From an uncultured Isosphaeraceae bacterium (GTDB lineage Bacteria > Planctomycetota > Planctomycetia > Isosphaerales > Isosphaeraceae), in NCBI GenBank assembly GCA_937907405.1, contig CALCIC010000951.1, forward strand, positions 1 to 11,869: a stretch of DNA of 11,869 nucleotides, given 5' to 3'. The notes under the pieces are model-generated. The model saw nothing but the letters and a program-made list of their open reading frames with translations, had not been told where the DNA came from and did no database searches. This document shows positions 1 through 6,263 of the stretch, piece after piece. The translations under genes and the position numbers were made by a program. The first letter of the stretch is position 1, and every line of letters begins with the position of its first letter.

Positions 1-1
1 C

Positions 2-2011
2 CCTCCCGCCGAAGTGGACCCCGATCCGTCGGCCCCCGCGGCGAAGCTGCCGTCCCCCGACGCGCCGGCCCTCGGGCCGACGTCGAGGCTGTCGGCCGCC
101 GAGATCGTCACGCTGCTCGGCCGGATCATCCAGGCGAACCGCCAGGAGTTCGACGAACTCACGCCCCAGCTTGAGGACCAGGACGAGGCCGACCGGGCGC
201 GGTCGACGTTCCAGAAGCTCGACGACCAGCTCAACGACCTGAAGCGAGCGCGGAAGACCGCCGACGCCCAGGAGGGCGAGGCCCTCTCGAAGCGGATCGA
301 CGACCTGCACACTCCCTGGACGCTCGCCCGCGAACGCCTCAACCTCGACCTCCGCGCGCGGATGCTGACCATCGAACGCGTCAACCTGCTCAACAGCCTC
401 CTCGCGCACGACCAGCAGCGGCTCAACGCGATCCTCGAATCGGGCGACGCCCAGCGGGCCGTCGATGCGACCACGGTGCCGGCCCCGAAGGCCGACTCGG
501 ACGCCGCCGCCGCCCCCGCCGCTCCGACCCCGGCGGTCGTCGAGCCCCCCAAGGCCGCCGCCGAGGAACCCAAGGCCGCCACTCCCCCGACGGACGTCAC
601 CTCCCTCATTCCGGGCGTCCCCAAGGCCGATGAAAAGAAGCCCGACGAGACCAAGACCGACGACGCCAAGGCCGAGGCGGTGAAAGCCGACGCCGACGCG
701 GCCAAATCGGCCGCGGTCAAGGACGTGACCGAACCCCCCAAGCCGCCGCCGAGCAAGGAACTGGTCGCCGCCAAGCGCGATTTCCAGGCCAAGAGCACGG
801 CCGTCCAGAAGCTCCAGCAACGGACGATGTCGCTCGACGCCCGGATGAAAAGCGTCGCCCGATCGATCGAGGTGGTCGGCGAACTCGCCGAGACGTCCCG
901 ACTCTGCATGGAGAACGCGACCAAGATCCGCGACTATCTCCAGGAAGTGATCCGGCGCGATCCCAAGGCGCCCGAGCTGGAGCCCTGGACCGAGCCGGGC
1001 GTCGACGTGACCGCCCGCCTCGACCGCCGAATTCAGGCGTGTCGCGAGGACGCCAGGACCCGCGTCGCCCGCCACGACGAAATGGTCGAGGAAGGCGACC
1101 AGATCTTCGGCGCGCTCAACATGGTCAGCCGGCAGGCGCGTACCGCCGTGGAAGGCCTTCAAAAGGCCGAGGACCAGATCAAAGCGCTTGAGAGCCCGTT
1201 CTCGTCGCACAACATCCGGGAATGGCTGCGCTTCCACGGCCCGTCGCTGCTGGGGACCCTGGTCGTAATGACGCTCCTGTACTGGATCGTCAGCCGGTAC
1301 GCGCACAAGATCGTCGAGGTGTTCGCCGCGCGCGGCCTGCGCGGGTCGAAGGCCGAGCGCGACAACCGGATGGAGACGCTCGTCAGCGTGCTCCAGAACA
1401 CCGGCAGCGCGGTCATCCTGATCGGCGGCGTGACGACGATGTTCAGCCAGGCGGGAGTCCCCGTCACCCCGATGCTGGGCGGGGCCGCCGTGGCCGGCGT
1501 CGCCGTCGCCTTCGGCGCCCAGAACCTGATCAAGGATTTCTTCTATGGATTTATGATTCTTCTCGAAAATCAATACAAGCTCAAGGACGTCGTCAAGATC
1601 GGCGACCACTCCGGCCAGGTCGAGCAGATCACCCTGCGGATGACGGCCCTGCGCGACGACGAAGGGGCGCTCCACTTCATGCCCAACGGCGCGACGACCT
1701 CCGTGGTCAACATGACCCACGGCTGGTCGCGCGCGGCGTTCTCGCTCCGCGTTCCTCTCAACGAGGACGTCGACCGCGTGATCGCCGTCGTCCAGGAGTT
1801 GGGCAAGGAAATCCGCCAGGACCCCGCGCTGCGGCTCATGATCGTCGACGACTTGAAAATGCTGGGCGTCGACGAACTGACCGAATCGGCCGCGGTCCTC
1901 AAGTTCTTTATCAAGACGTTGCCGCTCCAGCAATGGAACGTCAAGCGCGAGTTCCTCCGCCGCCTCAAAAGGAAGCTCGACCAGATGCACGGCGGCCCGC
2001 CGCTGGGTTGA
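2..2011 (+). CDS. MscS-family mechanosensitive ion channel with long N-terminal coiled-coil region (5' partial)
   Basis: Channel that would open under membrane tension and release solutes during hypo-osmotic shock; it acts in the inner membrane. Residues are counted from an in-frame GTG at 14. The frame is open to the left edge, so that GTG is probably internal and the true start, likely with a signal peptide, lies outside. Residues 25-145 are charged and helical, 150-250 are an Ala/Lys/Pro/Asp-rich linker, and 250-395 are again coiled-coil-like. Membrane segments lie at about 408-426 and 460-480. The pore helix is at about 486-518, with the Gly/Ala pattern GGAAVAGVAVAFGAQNLIKD typical of MscS TM3. 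The beta domain follows (about 519-570, including the FMPNG motif matching the family's IPNG), then a C-terminal alpha/beta domain to 655. A basic loop at 430-455 suggests it is cytoplasmic, which places the N-terminal region in the periplasm. Family assignment is firm; ion selectivity and gating are not readable. Confidence 0.9.
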   Translation, partial: PPAEVDPDPSAPAAKLPSPDAPALGPTSRLSAAEIVTLLGRIIQANRQEFDELTPQLEDQDEADRARSTFQKLDDQLNDLKRARKTADAQEGEALSKRIDDLHTPWTLARERLNLDLRARMLTIERVNLLNSLLAHDQQRLNAILESGDAQRAVDATTVPAPKADSDAAAAPAAPTPAVVEPPKAAAEEPKAATPPTDVTSLIPGVPKADEKKPDETKTDDAKAEAVKADADAAKSAAVKDVTEPPKPPPSKELVAAKRDFQAKSTAVQKLQQRTMSLDARMKSVARSIEVVGELAETSRLCMENATKIRDYLQEVIRRDPKAPELEPWTEPGVDVTARLDRRIQACREDARTRVARHDEMVEEGDQIFGALNMVSRQARTAVEGLQKAEDQIKALESPFSSHNIREWLRFHGPSLLGTLVVMTLLYWIVSRYAHKIVEVFAARGLRGSKAERDNRMETLVSVLQNTGSAVILIGGVTTMFSQAGVPVTPMLGGAAVAGVAVAFGAQNLIKDFFYGFMILLENQYKLKDVVKIGDHSGQVEQITLRMTALRDDEGALHFMPNGATTSVVNMTHGWSRAAFSLRVPLNEDVDRVIAVVQELGKEIRQDPALRLMIVDDLKMLGVDELTESAAVLKFFIKTLPLQQWNVKREFLRRLKRKLDQMHGGPPLG

Positions 2012-2029
2012 TCGACGGCAGCCCGTCGA
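2012..2029. terminator. Hairpin directly after the MscS stop codon, possible terminator
   Basis: A perfect 7-bp stem TCGACGG / CCGTCGA with a 4-nt CAGC loop starts on the base after the MscS TGA (2009-2011). No T-tract follows on either strand, so it is not a textbook intrinsic terminator. Its place between two convergent genes fits a role in 3'-end formation or RNA stability. This role is an inference from position and structure only. Confidence 0.4.
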
Positions 2030-2051
2030 ACGCGGTTCCGCCCGACGCGCC

Positions 2052-2096
2052 GGCGAGGGTTCGCCTCGGAAGGCGTCAACAGCCTCCACGGCCTTC
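2052..2096. repeat. Further inverted repeats in the convergent intergenic spacer
   Basis: Two more short inverted repeats lie between the MscS gene and the ABC operon end. One is GGCGA-GGGT-TCGCC at 2052-2065. The other is GAAGGC at 2069-2074 paired with GCCTTC at 2091-2096. Together with the 2012-2029 stem they could form a folded 3' region for transcripts arriving from both sides. Short GC-rich stems are frequent by chance in such DNA, so confidence is low. Confidence 0.25.
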
Positions 2097-2125
2097 GCAA
2101 GAAACAGGACTCCGCGACGCGAGGC

Positions 2126-3001
2126 TCAGCTTCCCTCGGCCGTCTTGACTCGGAATTCGCGGCTGCTGAAGATCCAGGCGCCCAGCGCGATGAAGATCGC
2201 CGCGGCGGCGAGTTGGACCTCCATGCAGCTTGCGGCCGAAGGCGCGTCGTTCAGGTCGATCTGCCAGTCGCCGGGATTCAGGTCGAGCCAGCGAAGGGCG
2301 AGCACCCGGTTGTAGAACATCACCGTGGCGTACCGCACCATGAACGGCACGTTGGCCAGAAAACCTTCGAACACCAGGATGTAGCCGACCCCGACCGCCA
2401 GCGACCGCCGGGTGATCAGCCCCAGACAGCCGAACACCGCGATGTACACGAGCAGGGCCAAACTCGACAACCCCGAGACCACCCCGGCGCGCGTCAAGAG
2501 CCAGCCCCAGTCGTGCTCGGCAAGGCCGCCGTGGATCGCCGCCAGCGCGGCGGTCGCGGCCGCCGTCGCGAAGATCGACGTCACCAGCGTCGTCCCCAGC
2601 GCCTTCACCAGATAGATCGCCCACCGCGGCACCGGACGGATCAACAGATACGTCAGCGTTTGCTCCTCGACGTCGTCGCGCACCAGGCCCGAGGCGAACA
2701 AGAGCGCCGTCAACGGGATGATCGCCTGCGGGATCAAGCCGAAGACGAGCACCTTTTCTTGAACCGTGGGATCATAAGTCGGGTCGTACCGCCTGACGAG
2801 CAGCGCGATCACCGCCGGCGCGGCGAACAGGAGGATGAACCCCAAGGCCCGCTTGCCGCGCGCCTGCCGGGCCGCCGTGATCGCCAGGACCGTGGCCAGC
2901 GCGGAGAGCGACGGCCGGCCCGACGCCGAAACCGGCTCGTGCCAGGGCCGCGCCGGGGCCGGGACGGCGGGGGAGAGAGGGGCGGCTGCATCGCGACTCA
3001 T
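2126..3001 (-). CDS. ABC-2 type transporter permease (second pair)
   Basis: A 291-residue integral membrane protein expected to form the membrane path of an ABC exporter with the ATPase encoded just upstream. After a Pro/Ala-rich, probably cytoplasmic N-terminus (1-45), hydrophobic segments occur at about 51-70, 85-107, 131-156, 174-196, 200-220 and 261-279, giving six helices as usual for ABC-2 permeases. Between helices two and three, residues 109-127 hold an acidic patch followed by LTYLLIRPVPR. This matches the characteristic ABC-2 segment in which the protein loses or gains ordered 'RPxxR' contacts to the ATPase. The ATG (2999-3001) overlaps the upstream ATPase stop by 4 nt (ATGA), with a weak GGTGA ribosome site just before it, so translation is probably coupled. 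It is the last gene of the four-gene operon. The substrate cannot be read from the sequence. Confidence 0.88.
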   Translation of the reverse strand: MSRDAAAPLSPAVPAPARPWHEPVSASGRPSLSALATVLAITAARQARGKRALGFILLFAAPAVIALLVRRYDPTYDPTVQEKVLVFGLIPQAIIPLTALLFASGLVRDDVEEQTLTYLLIRPVPRWAIYLVKALGTTLVTSIFATAAATAALAAIHGGLAEHDWGWLLTRAGVVSGLSSLALLVYIAVFGCLGLITRRSLAVGVGYILVFEGFLANVPFMVRYATVMFYNRVLALRWLDLNPGDWQIDLNDAPSAASCMEVQLAAAAIFIALGAWIFSSREFRVKTAEGS

Positions 3002-3972
3002 GAATTCACCAGATATTTGAAGACCGCTTCAAGAGAGTCGTCGTCGGAGTAAATCTCTTCGATGAGCGAGTCGGGCTCGCGGGCCAGCGCCGGGAGCCTG
3101 CGGTAGAACTGGTCGGGCGCGTGGGTTTCGATCACGATCGAGTCGCCGCCCCGGGCGATCTCGACGCCGACCACGTCCTCCCACCGCACCAGCTTCGCGG
3201 CCAGATTCCGGGTGTGGGGGCTCTTGAGGACGATCCGGTGGGGATGGGCGTCGATCAGGTCGCGGACCTGGCGGACGTCGCCGAACGCCACCACCTTGCC
3301 CCGGTTCATCAGCACGATCCGAGGGGTGAGCGCCTGCACCTCGTAAAGCACGTGGCTCGAAACCAGGATCGTCCTGCCCGCGTCGGCCAGCCCGACGATC
3401 AGGTCGATCAGCTCGCGGCGGGCGACCGGATCGGTGCCGGTCAACGGCTCGTCAAGGAACAGGACCTGCGGGTCGTGGACCAGAGCCTGGGCGAGCTTGA
3501 TCCGCTGCCTCATCCCCTTGGAATACCCCCGGACGACCCGGTCGGCGTGCGAGGTCATCCTGACGTGCTCGAGCGCGCGGTCGGCCGCCTCGCGCGCGCC
3601 GATCCGCCCCAGGCCGGCCAGCGACGCGCAGGCGCGAAGGAACTTCCGCCCGGTCATCCACTCGAAGAGCGCGTCCTGCTCGGGGCAGAGGCCGACGTAT
3701 CGGTTGAGCCCCGCGTCGTTCCAGGGGCGACGGCCCAGCACCCGGACCTCCCCCTGGCTGGGCCGAAGCTGTCCGGTCGCCAGTTGCAACAGCGTGCTCT
3801 TCCCCGCGCCGTTGGGCCCCAGAAGCCCCGTCACGCCTCGGCCCACGCGGAGCGAGAGCTTGTTCACGCCGATCACCTGGCCGTACCACTTGGAAACCGA
3901 CCGGAACTCGATCACCGCAGGCTCGTCCGCGGCTTCCGCTTCCGAGTCGGCATTCTCATCGCCCTTGCTCAT
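2998..3972 (-). CDS. ABC transporter ATP-binding protein (second pair)
   Basis: Cytoplasmic nucleotide-binding subunit that would power the downstream permease. In order it shows an acidic N-terminal extension (1-18), Walker A GPNGAGKS at 52-59, a Q-loop region CPEQD at 96-100, an ABC signature variant GYSKGMRQR at 149-157, Walker B VLFLDEP at 170-176, and the H-loop histidine in VSSH at 204-207. All catalytic elements are present, so it should be active. Residues after about 240 form the C-terminal extension common to ATPases of ABC-2 exporters, ending in an SLEAVFKYL helix. The start at 3972 is supported by a GAGGG ribosome site at 3980-3984 (minus strand), 7 nt upstream and overlapping the end of the preceding permease gene. 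The gap to that permease is 10 nt. The overlap with the next permease is 4 nt. Transported substrate is unknown. Confidence 0.93.
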   Translation of the reverse strand: MSKGDENADSEAEAADEPAVIEFRSVSKWYGQVIGVNKLSLRVGRGVTGLLGPNGAGKSTLLQLATGQLRPSQGEVRVLGRRPWNDAGLNRYVGLCPEQDALFEWMTGRKFLRACASLAGLGRIGAREAADRALEHVRMTSHADRVVRGYSKGMRQRIKLAQALVHDPQVLFLDEPLTGTDPVARRELIDLIVGLADAGRTILVSSHVLYEVQALTPRIVLMNRGKVVAFGDVRQVRDLIDAHPHRIVLKSPHTRNLAAKLVRWEDVVGVEIARGGDSIVIETHAPDQFYRRLPALAREPDSLIEEIYSDDDSLEAVFKYLVNS

Positions 3973-3982
3973 CCGGCGGCCC

Positions 3983-5032
3983 TCATTTCAATCGATCGAG
4001 CGAGCGAACCCGCGTGGACAGCACGACGACGGACGCGGTCCCGAGCGCTGCGAGCACCCCGGCCGACCACGTCCAGGGGGCTTGCGCCGGCGCCCCCGCC
4101 GATTCGGAGGGCGGAGGCGGAGGCGGAGGCGAAAACCGGCCTCGCCTTCGCATCCCCAACGGCCCGAAGCCGGACGAGGATCGGACCACCCCCTTTCCCG
4201 CCCTGAAAAGTTCGCCGACGCGCTCCCATTCGTGATCGACGTCGAAGAACGCGTCGCGGACCCGCGACAGGTTCGTGGTGTAGGAGAGCAGCGGCGGCCA
4301 TGCGCGGCCCGGCTGCATCAACACGCCCGAGGCCACGTTGCCCACCAACCAGAGCCCGAGCCACATCGCCGAAACCTGCCGCGAGTTCTTCGACAGCGAC
4401 GAGAACGCCAGCATCAGCAGGCCGGCCGAGAGTGTGACGATCAGGCTGAAGGCGAACGACGCGGCAAGCACCCGCCAGGTGTCGCGGACCATCATCGGAT
4501 CAAGGCTGAAGGCCAATCCGACGACGTAGGCCAGGACCGCCGGGATCAGCGTGATCGTCAGCAGGAACGCCGCGATCACCCCGAACTTGCCGAGGAAATA
4601 ATCGATCCGCCGCAACGGCCTGGAGAAGTAAAGCGGCAGCGCGTTGAGTCGCAAATCCTGGCTGACGAGGTCCGGGCCGACCAGCACCGTGAGGATCATG
4701 CCGACGAAGAGCTGGATCTCGAAGAACTGTGTGAACGCCAGCACCCAGAACGTCGATCGATAACCCTTGGGGCCGGCCCGAAGCTCCTCGGGCAGATTCT
4801 GGAACAGGAAGAGGATCGGCGTGAGGATCGACGATTGTTGCTCGAACAACCCCCAGAGGACGAGGAAGGCCCCCAGCACGAGCGCCGGCAGAAGCGCCGA
4901 GGCCAGCGTCATCACGACCCAGCGGTTTTTGAGCTGCGCGCGGACCCCCTGCCGGGTGATCGTCAGCCATCGGAGCGCATGGCCGCCGAGCTTGCCGTTC
5001 CAGTGTTGATAGCCCTGGTCCAGGATCGGCAT
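3983..5032 (-). CDS. ABC-2 type transporter permease (first pair) with Pro-rich loop
   Basis: A 349-residue membrane protein, the probable partner of the ATPase at 5032-5943. Hydrophobic segments lie at about 38-61, 95-119, 148-173, 187-210, 220-240 and 319-338. Between the second and third, LPLYFSRPLRRIDYFLGK (132-149) is the recognisable ABC-2 motif that follows a conserved acidic/QD region. A large polar segment (about 245-317) separates the fifth and last helices; it includes a basic stretch, seven consecutive prolines (302-308) and an Ala/Pro run, encoded by a hexanucleotide repeat at 4105-4129. Its ATG (5030-5032) shares one base with the upstream TGA (TGATG), and a strong GAGGAG ribosome site sits at 5041-5046, 8 nt upstream, so the start is well fixed and coupled. 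The substrate is unknown. The extended loop is longer than in a minimal ABC-2 permease. Confidence 0.87.
   Translation of the reverse strand: MPILDQGYQHWNGKLGGHALRWLTITRQGVRAQLKNRWVVMTLASALLPALVLGAFLVLWGLFEQQSSILTPILFLFQNLPEELRAGPKGYRSTFWVLAFTQFFEIQLFVGMILTVLVGPDLVSQDLRLNALPLYFSRPLRRIDYFLGKFGVIAAFLLTITLIPAVLAYVVGLAFSLDPMMVRDTWRVLAASFAFSLIVTLSAGLLMLAFSSLSKNSRQVSAMWLGLWLVGNVASGVLMQPGRAWPPLLSYTTNLSRVRDAFFDVDHEWERVGELFRAGKGVVRSSSGFGPLGMRRRGRFSPPPPPPPSESAGAPAQAPWTWSAGVLAALGTASVVVLSTRVRSLDRLK
4105..4129. repeat. CGGAGG hexanucleotide tandem repeat inside the permease gene
   Basis: Three perfect CGGAGG units stand at 4112-4129, with a fourth at 4105-4110 offset by one base. On the coding (minus) strand they give the CCTCCG repeat that encodes the seven-proline run in the periplasmic or cytoplasmic loop before the last membrane helix. 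Six-base units keep the reading frame when copy number changes, so the loop length could vary between strains. Confidence 0.8.
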
Positions 5033-5943
5033 CAGCTCGGCTCCTCAAGGGCTCGGAGGAACACCTCTTCAAGCGTGCTGCGGCGCGGGCGCATCGACCG
5101 GATCTGCTCGGCGGCGGATTCGGCGGTCTCCCAGAGCGTCGCGACAGTCGAATCAGGGGGCAGATCGACCAGCAGGTGGTCGTTGACCGGCTCGGCCCGG
5201 ACCCCGCGCTCCGCCAGCAACCCGGCGAACCGCCGCTGGTCGCCCCGGACCCGCAGCTCGAACTGGCGGTCGTGGGCCTGCTTCAGCTCGGCGATCCGCC
5301 CCTGCGCCAGCACCCGCCCCTTGCCGAGCACCACCACGTATTCGCAGACCGCCTCGACGTCGGGGAGGAGGTGGCTTGAGATCAACAGATTCATCCCCTT
5401 GGCTCGCGACAGATCGCGGCAAAGCGCCAAAACCTCGTCGCGGCCGACGGGGTCCATGCCGTTAGTCGGTTCGTCGAGGATCAGGAGCCGGGGGTCGTGG
5501 ACGATCGCCGAGGCGATCTTGAGCCGCTGCTTCATGCCCGTCGAATACGACTCGGCGCTGCGATACCGGGCTTCGCCCAGATCGACGTAATCAAGCACCT
5601 CATGCGCCCGCTGAAGCGCGTCCCTGGCCCCCATCCCGACCAGTTCGCCCGCGTAGGCGACGAACTGGACGCCGGTCACGCCGGGGAACAGGCAGTCGTC
5701 CTCGGGCACGAAGCCGACCGCCTGGCGAATCGCCAGTGCCTGATGGACGACGTCCATCCCCAGCACCCGCCCCTTGCCGGCGTCGATCGCGATCAGCCCC
5801 AGCAGGCTGCGGATCATCGTCGTCTTGCCCGCCCCGTTGGGGCCGAGCAGCCCGACCGCTCCCTCGGGGAGCGCCGTCGACAATCCCGCAAGCGCCGTGA
5901 TCGCGCCGTAAGTCTTGGTCAGGTCCTCAAGCTCGATCAGCAT
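5032..5943 (-). CDS. ABC transporter ATP-binding protein (first pair), operon leader
   Basis: A 303-residue cytoplasmic ATPase subunit of an ABC-2 exporter. Motifs in order: Walker A GPNGAGKT at 34-41; a Q-loop region GFVPEDD at 77-83 with glutamate where glutamine is classical, a variant common in this subfamily; signature SYSTGMKQR at 132-140; Walker B LLILDEP at 153-159; D-loop NGMDP; H-loop SSH at 189-191. The C-terminal extension (about 225-303) ends in STLEEVFLRAL, which resembles the DUF4162-type tail of ABC-2 ATPases. It is the first gene of the operon, reads away from the beta-helix gene across a 320-nt divergent spacer, and overlaps the following permease by one base. The ribosome site before its ATG is weak (GGTGAG, 3 nt away), so a slightly different start is possible. 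It was not possible to tell drug, lipid, polysaccharide or ion export apart. Confidence 0.93.
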   Translation of the reverse strand: MLIELEDLTKTYGAITALAGLSTALPEGAVGLLGPNGAGKTTMIRSLLGLIAIDAGKGRVLGMDVVHQALAIRQAVGFVPEDDCLFPGVTGVQFVAYAGELVGMGARDALQRAHEVLDYVDLGEARYRSAESYSTGMKQRLKIASAIVHDPRLLILDEPTNGMDPVGRDEVLALCRDLSRAKGMNLLISSHLLPDVEAVCEYVVVLGKGRVLAQGRIAELKQAHDRQFELRVRGDQRRFAGLLAERGVRAEPVNDHLLVDLPPDSTVATLWETAESAAEQIRSMRPRRSTLEEVFLRALEEPS

Positions 5944-6079
5944 CGCTCACCACGGGCCATCGCGAAAGCCTCCCCATCCAACGACCGATCGACGAAGCAA
6001 AGAGGATTCGTCGCGACGGCACGGTTTATTGTCCCGCCCGGGCGAGCGTCGCACAATCGGGCAGCGAGGCGTCGATCAC

Positions 6080-6100
6080 CCTCGGCGAGGCCGCGCGGCC
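6080..6100. promoter_or_regulatory. GC-rich palindromes upstream of the promoter candidate, possible operator
   Basis: CCTCG-G-CGAGG (6080-6090) is an interrupted palindrome that runs directly into the perfect 12-bp palindrome GGCCGCGCGGCC (6089-6100). The pair ends 13 nt before the -35 candidate of the beta-helix gene, a usual place for an activator or repressor site. GC-rich palindromes arise easily by chance in this genome, so this is only a candidate. Confidence 0.2.
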
Positions 6101-6113
6101 ACGCGAGGGGGCC

Positions 6114-6142
6114 TTGTCGTAAAATTAAGGTTTTTTTATTTT
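6114..6142 (+). promoter_or_regulatory. Housekeeping-type promoter candidate for the beta-helix gene
   Basis: TTGTCG (6114-6119), a 17-nt spacer and TATTTT (6137-6142) match the sigma-70 consensus at 4 of 6 positions each with optimal spacing. They sit in the only AT-rich stretch of the divergent region. A start near 6149 would leave a leader of roughly 115 nt before the first ATG. The element differs from the GTAAC-N16-GACTCTTRA pair found before the sigma and TIGR03118 genes. Confidence 0.35.
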
Positions 6143-6263
6143 CGTCCTGGTTTTTCGATGCAACGCCGTTCGCCCGGGTGTATTGATGGAATGTCGGTTC
6201 CGCCCGACTGAACTCGCCGTTACCTAGATTCGCACCCCGCGAAACCCATCCCTCCTACACTCC

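Larger units (their letters stand above)
5944..6263. other. Divergent intergenic region between the ABC operon and the beta-helix gene
   Basis: 320 nt without a convincing gene. It contains an AT-rich island at about 6117-6156 in otherwise very GC-rich DNA, a 10-bp palindrome CGCCCGGGCG at 6035-6044, and a cluster of symmetric sites at 6080-6100. A weak leftward promoter candidate for the ABC operon is TTGTGC (complement of 6051-6056), a 17-nt spacer and GACAAT (complement of 6028-6033); this matches consensus at only 7 of 12 positions. The plus-strand promoter candidate is listed separately. Open frames crossing the region have Arg/His-rich translations and no domain, so they are not called. 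Confidence 0.6.

Noticed and set aside
14..16. GTG at 14 as the true start of the MscS gene
   Set aside because: The frame continues open to the left edge with similar Pro/Ala/acidic composition, there is no ribosome site in view, and a periplasmic N-terminus needs an export signal that is not present after this GTG.
1222..2148. 308-codon plus-strand frame overlapping the MscS gene
   Set aside because: It is a frame-shifted reading of the MscS pore and beta-domain region; composition is Arg/Pro/Gly-rich and no family is recognisable.
3434..5590. A 718-codon open frame on the plus strand across the ABC operon
   Set aside because: It lies antisense to three genes with complete ABC motifs; its translation is Arg/Pro/Ser-rich without a domain, as expected for a shadow frame in GC-rich DNA.
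5915..6211. 98-codon plus-strand frame in the divergent intergenic region
   Set aside because: It starts inside the ATPase gene on the opposite strand, has no ribosome site or domain, and crosses the AT-rich promoter island.
6191..6223. GTTACC (complement GGTAAC) as another ECF -35 directed at the ABC operon
   Set aside because: At a 16-nt spacing on the minus strand there is no GACTCTTRA-like block, so the shared element does not extend to the operon.
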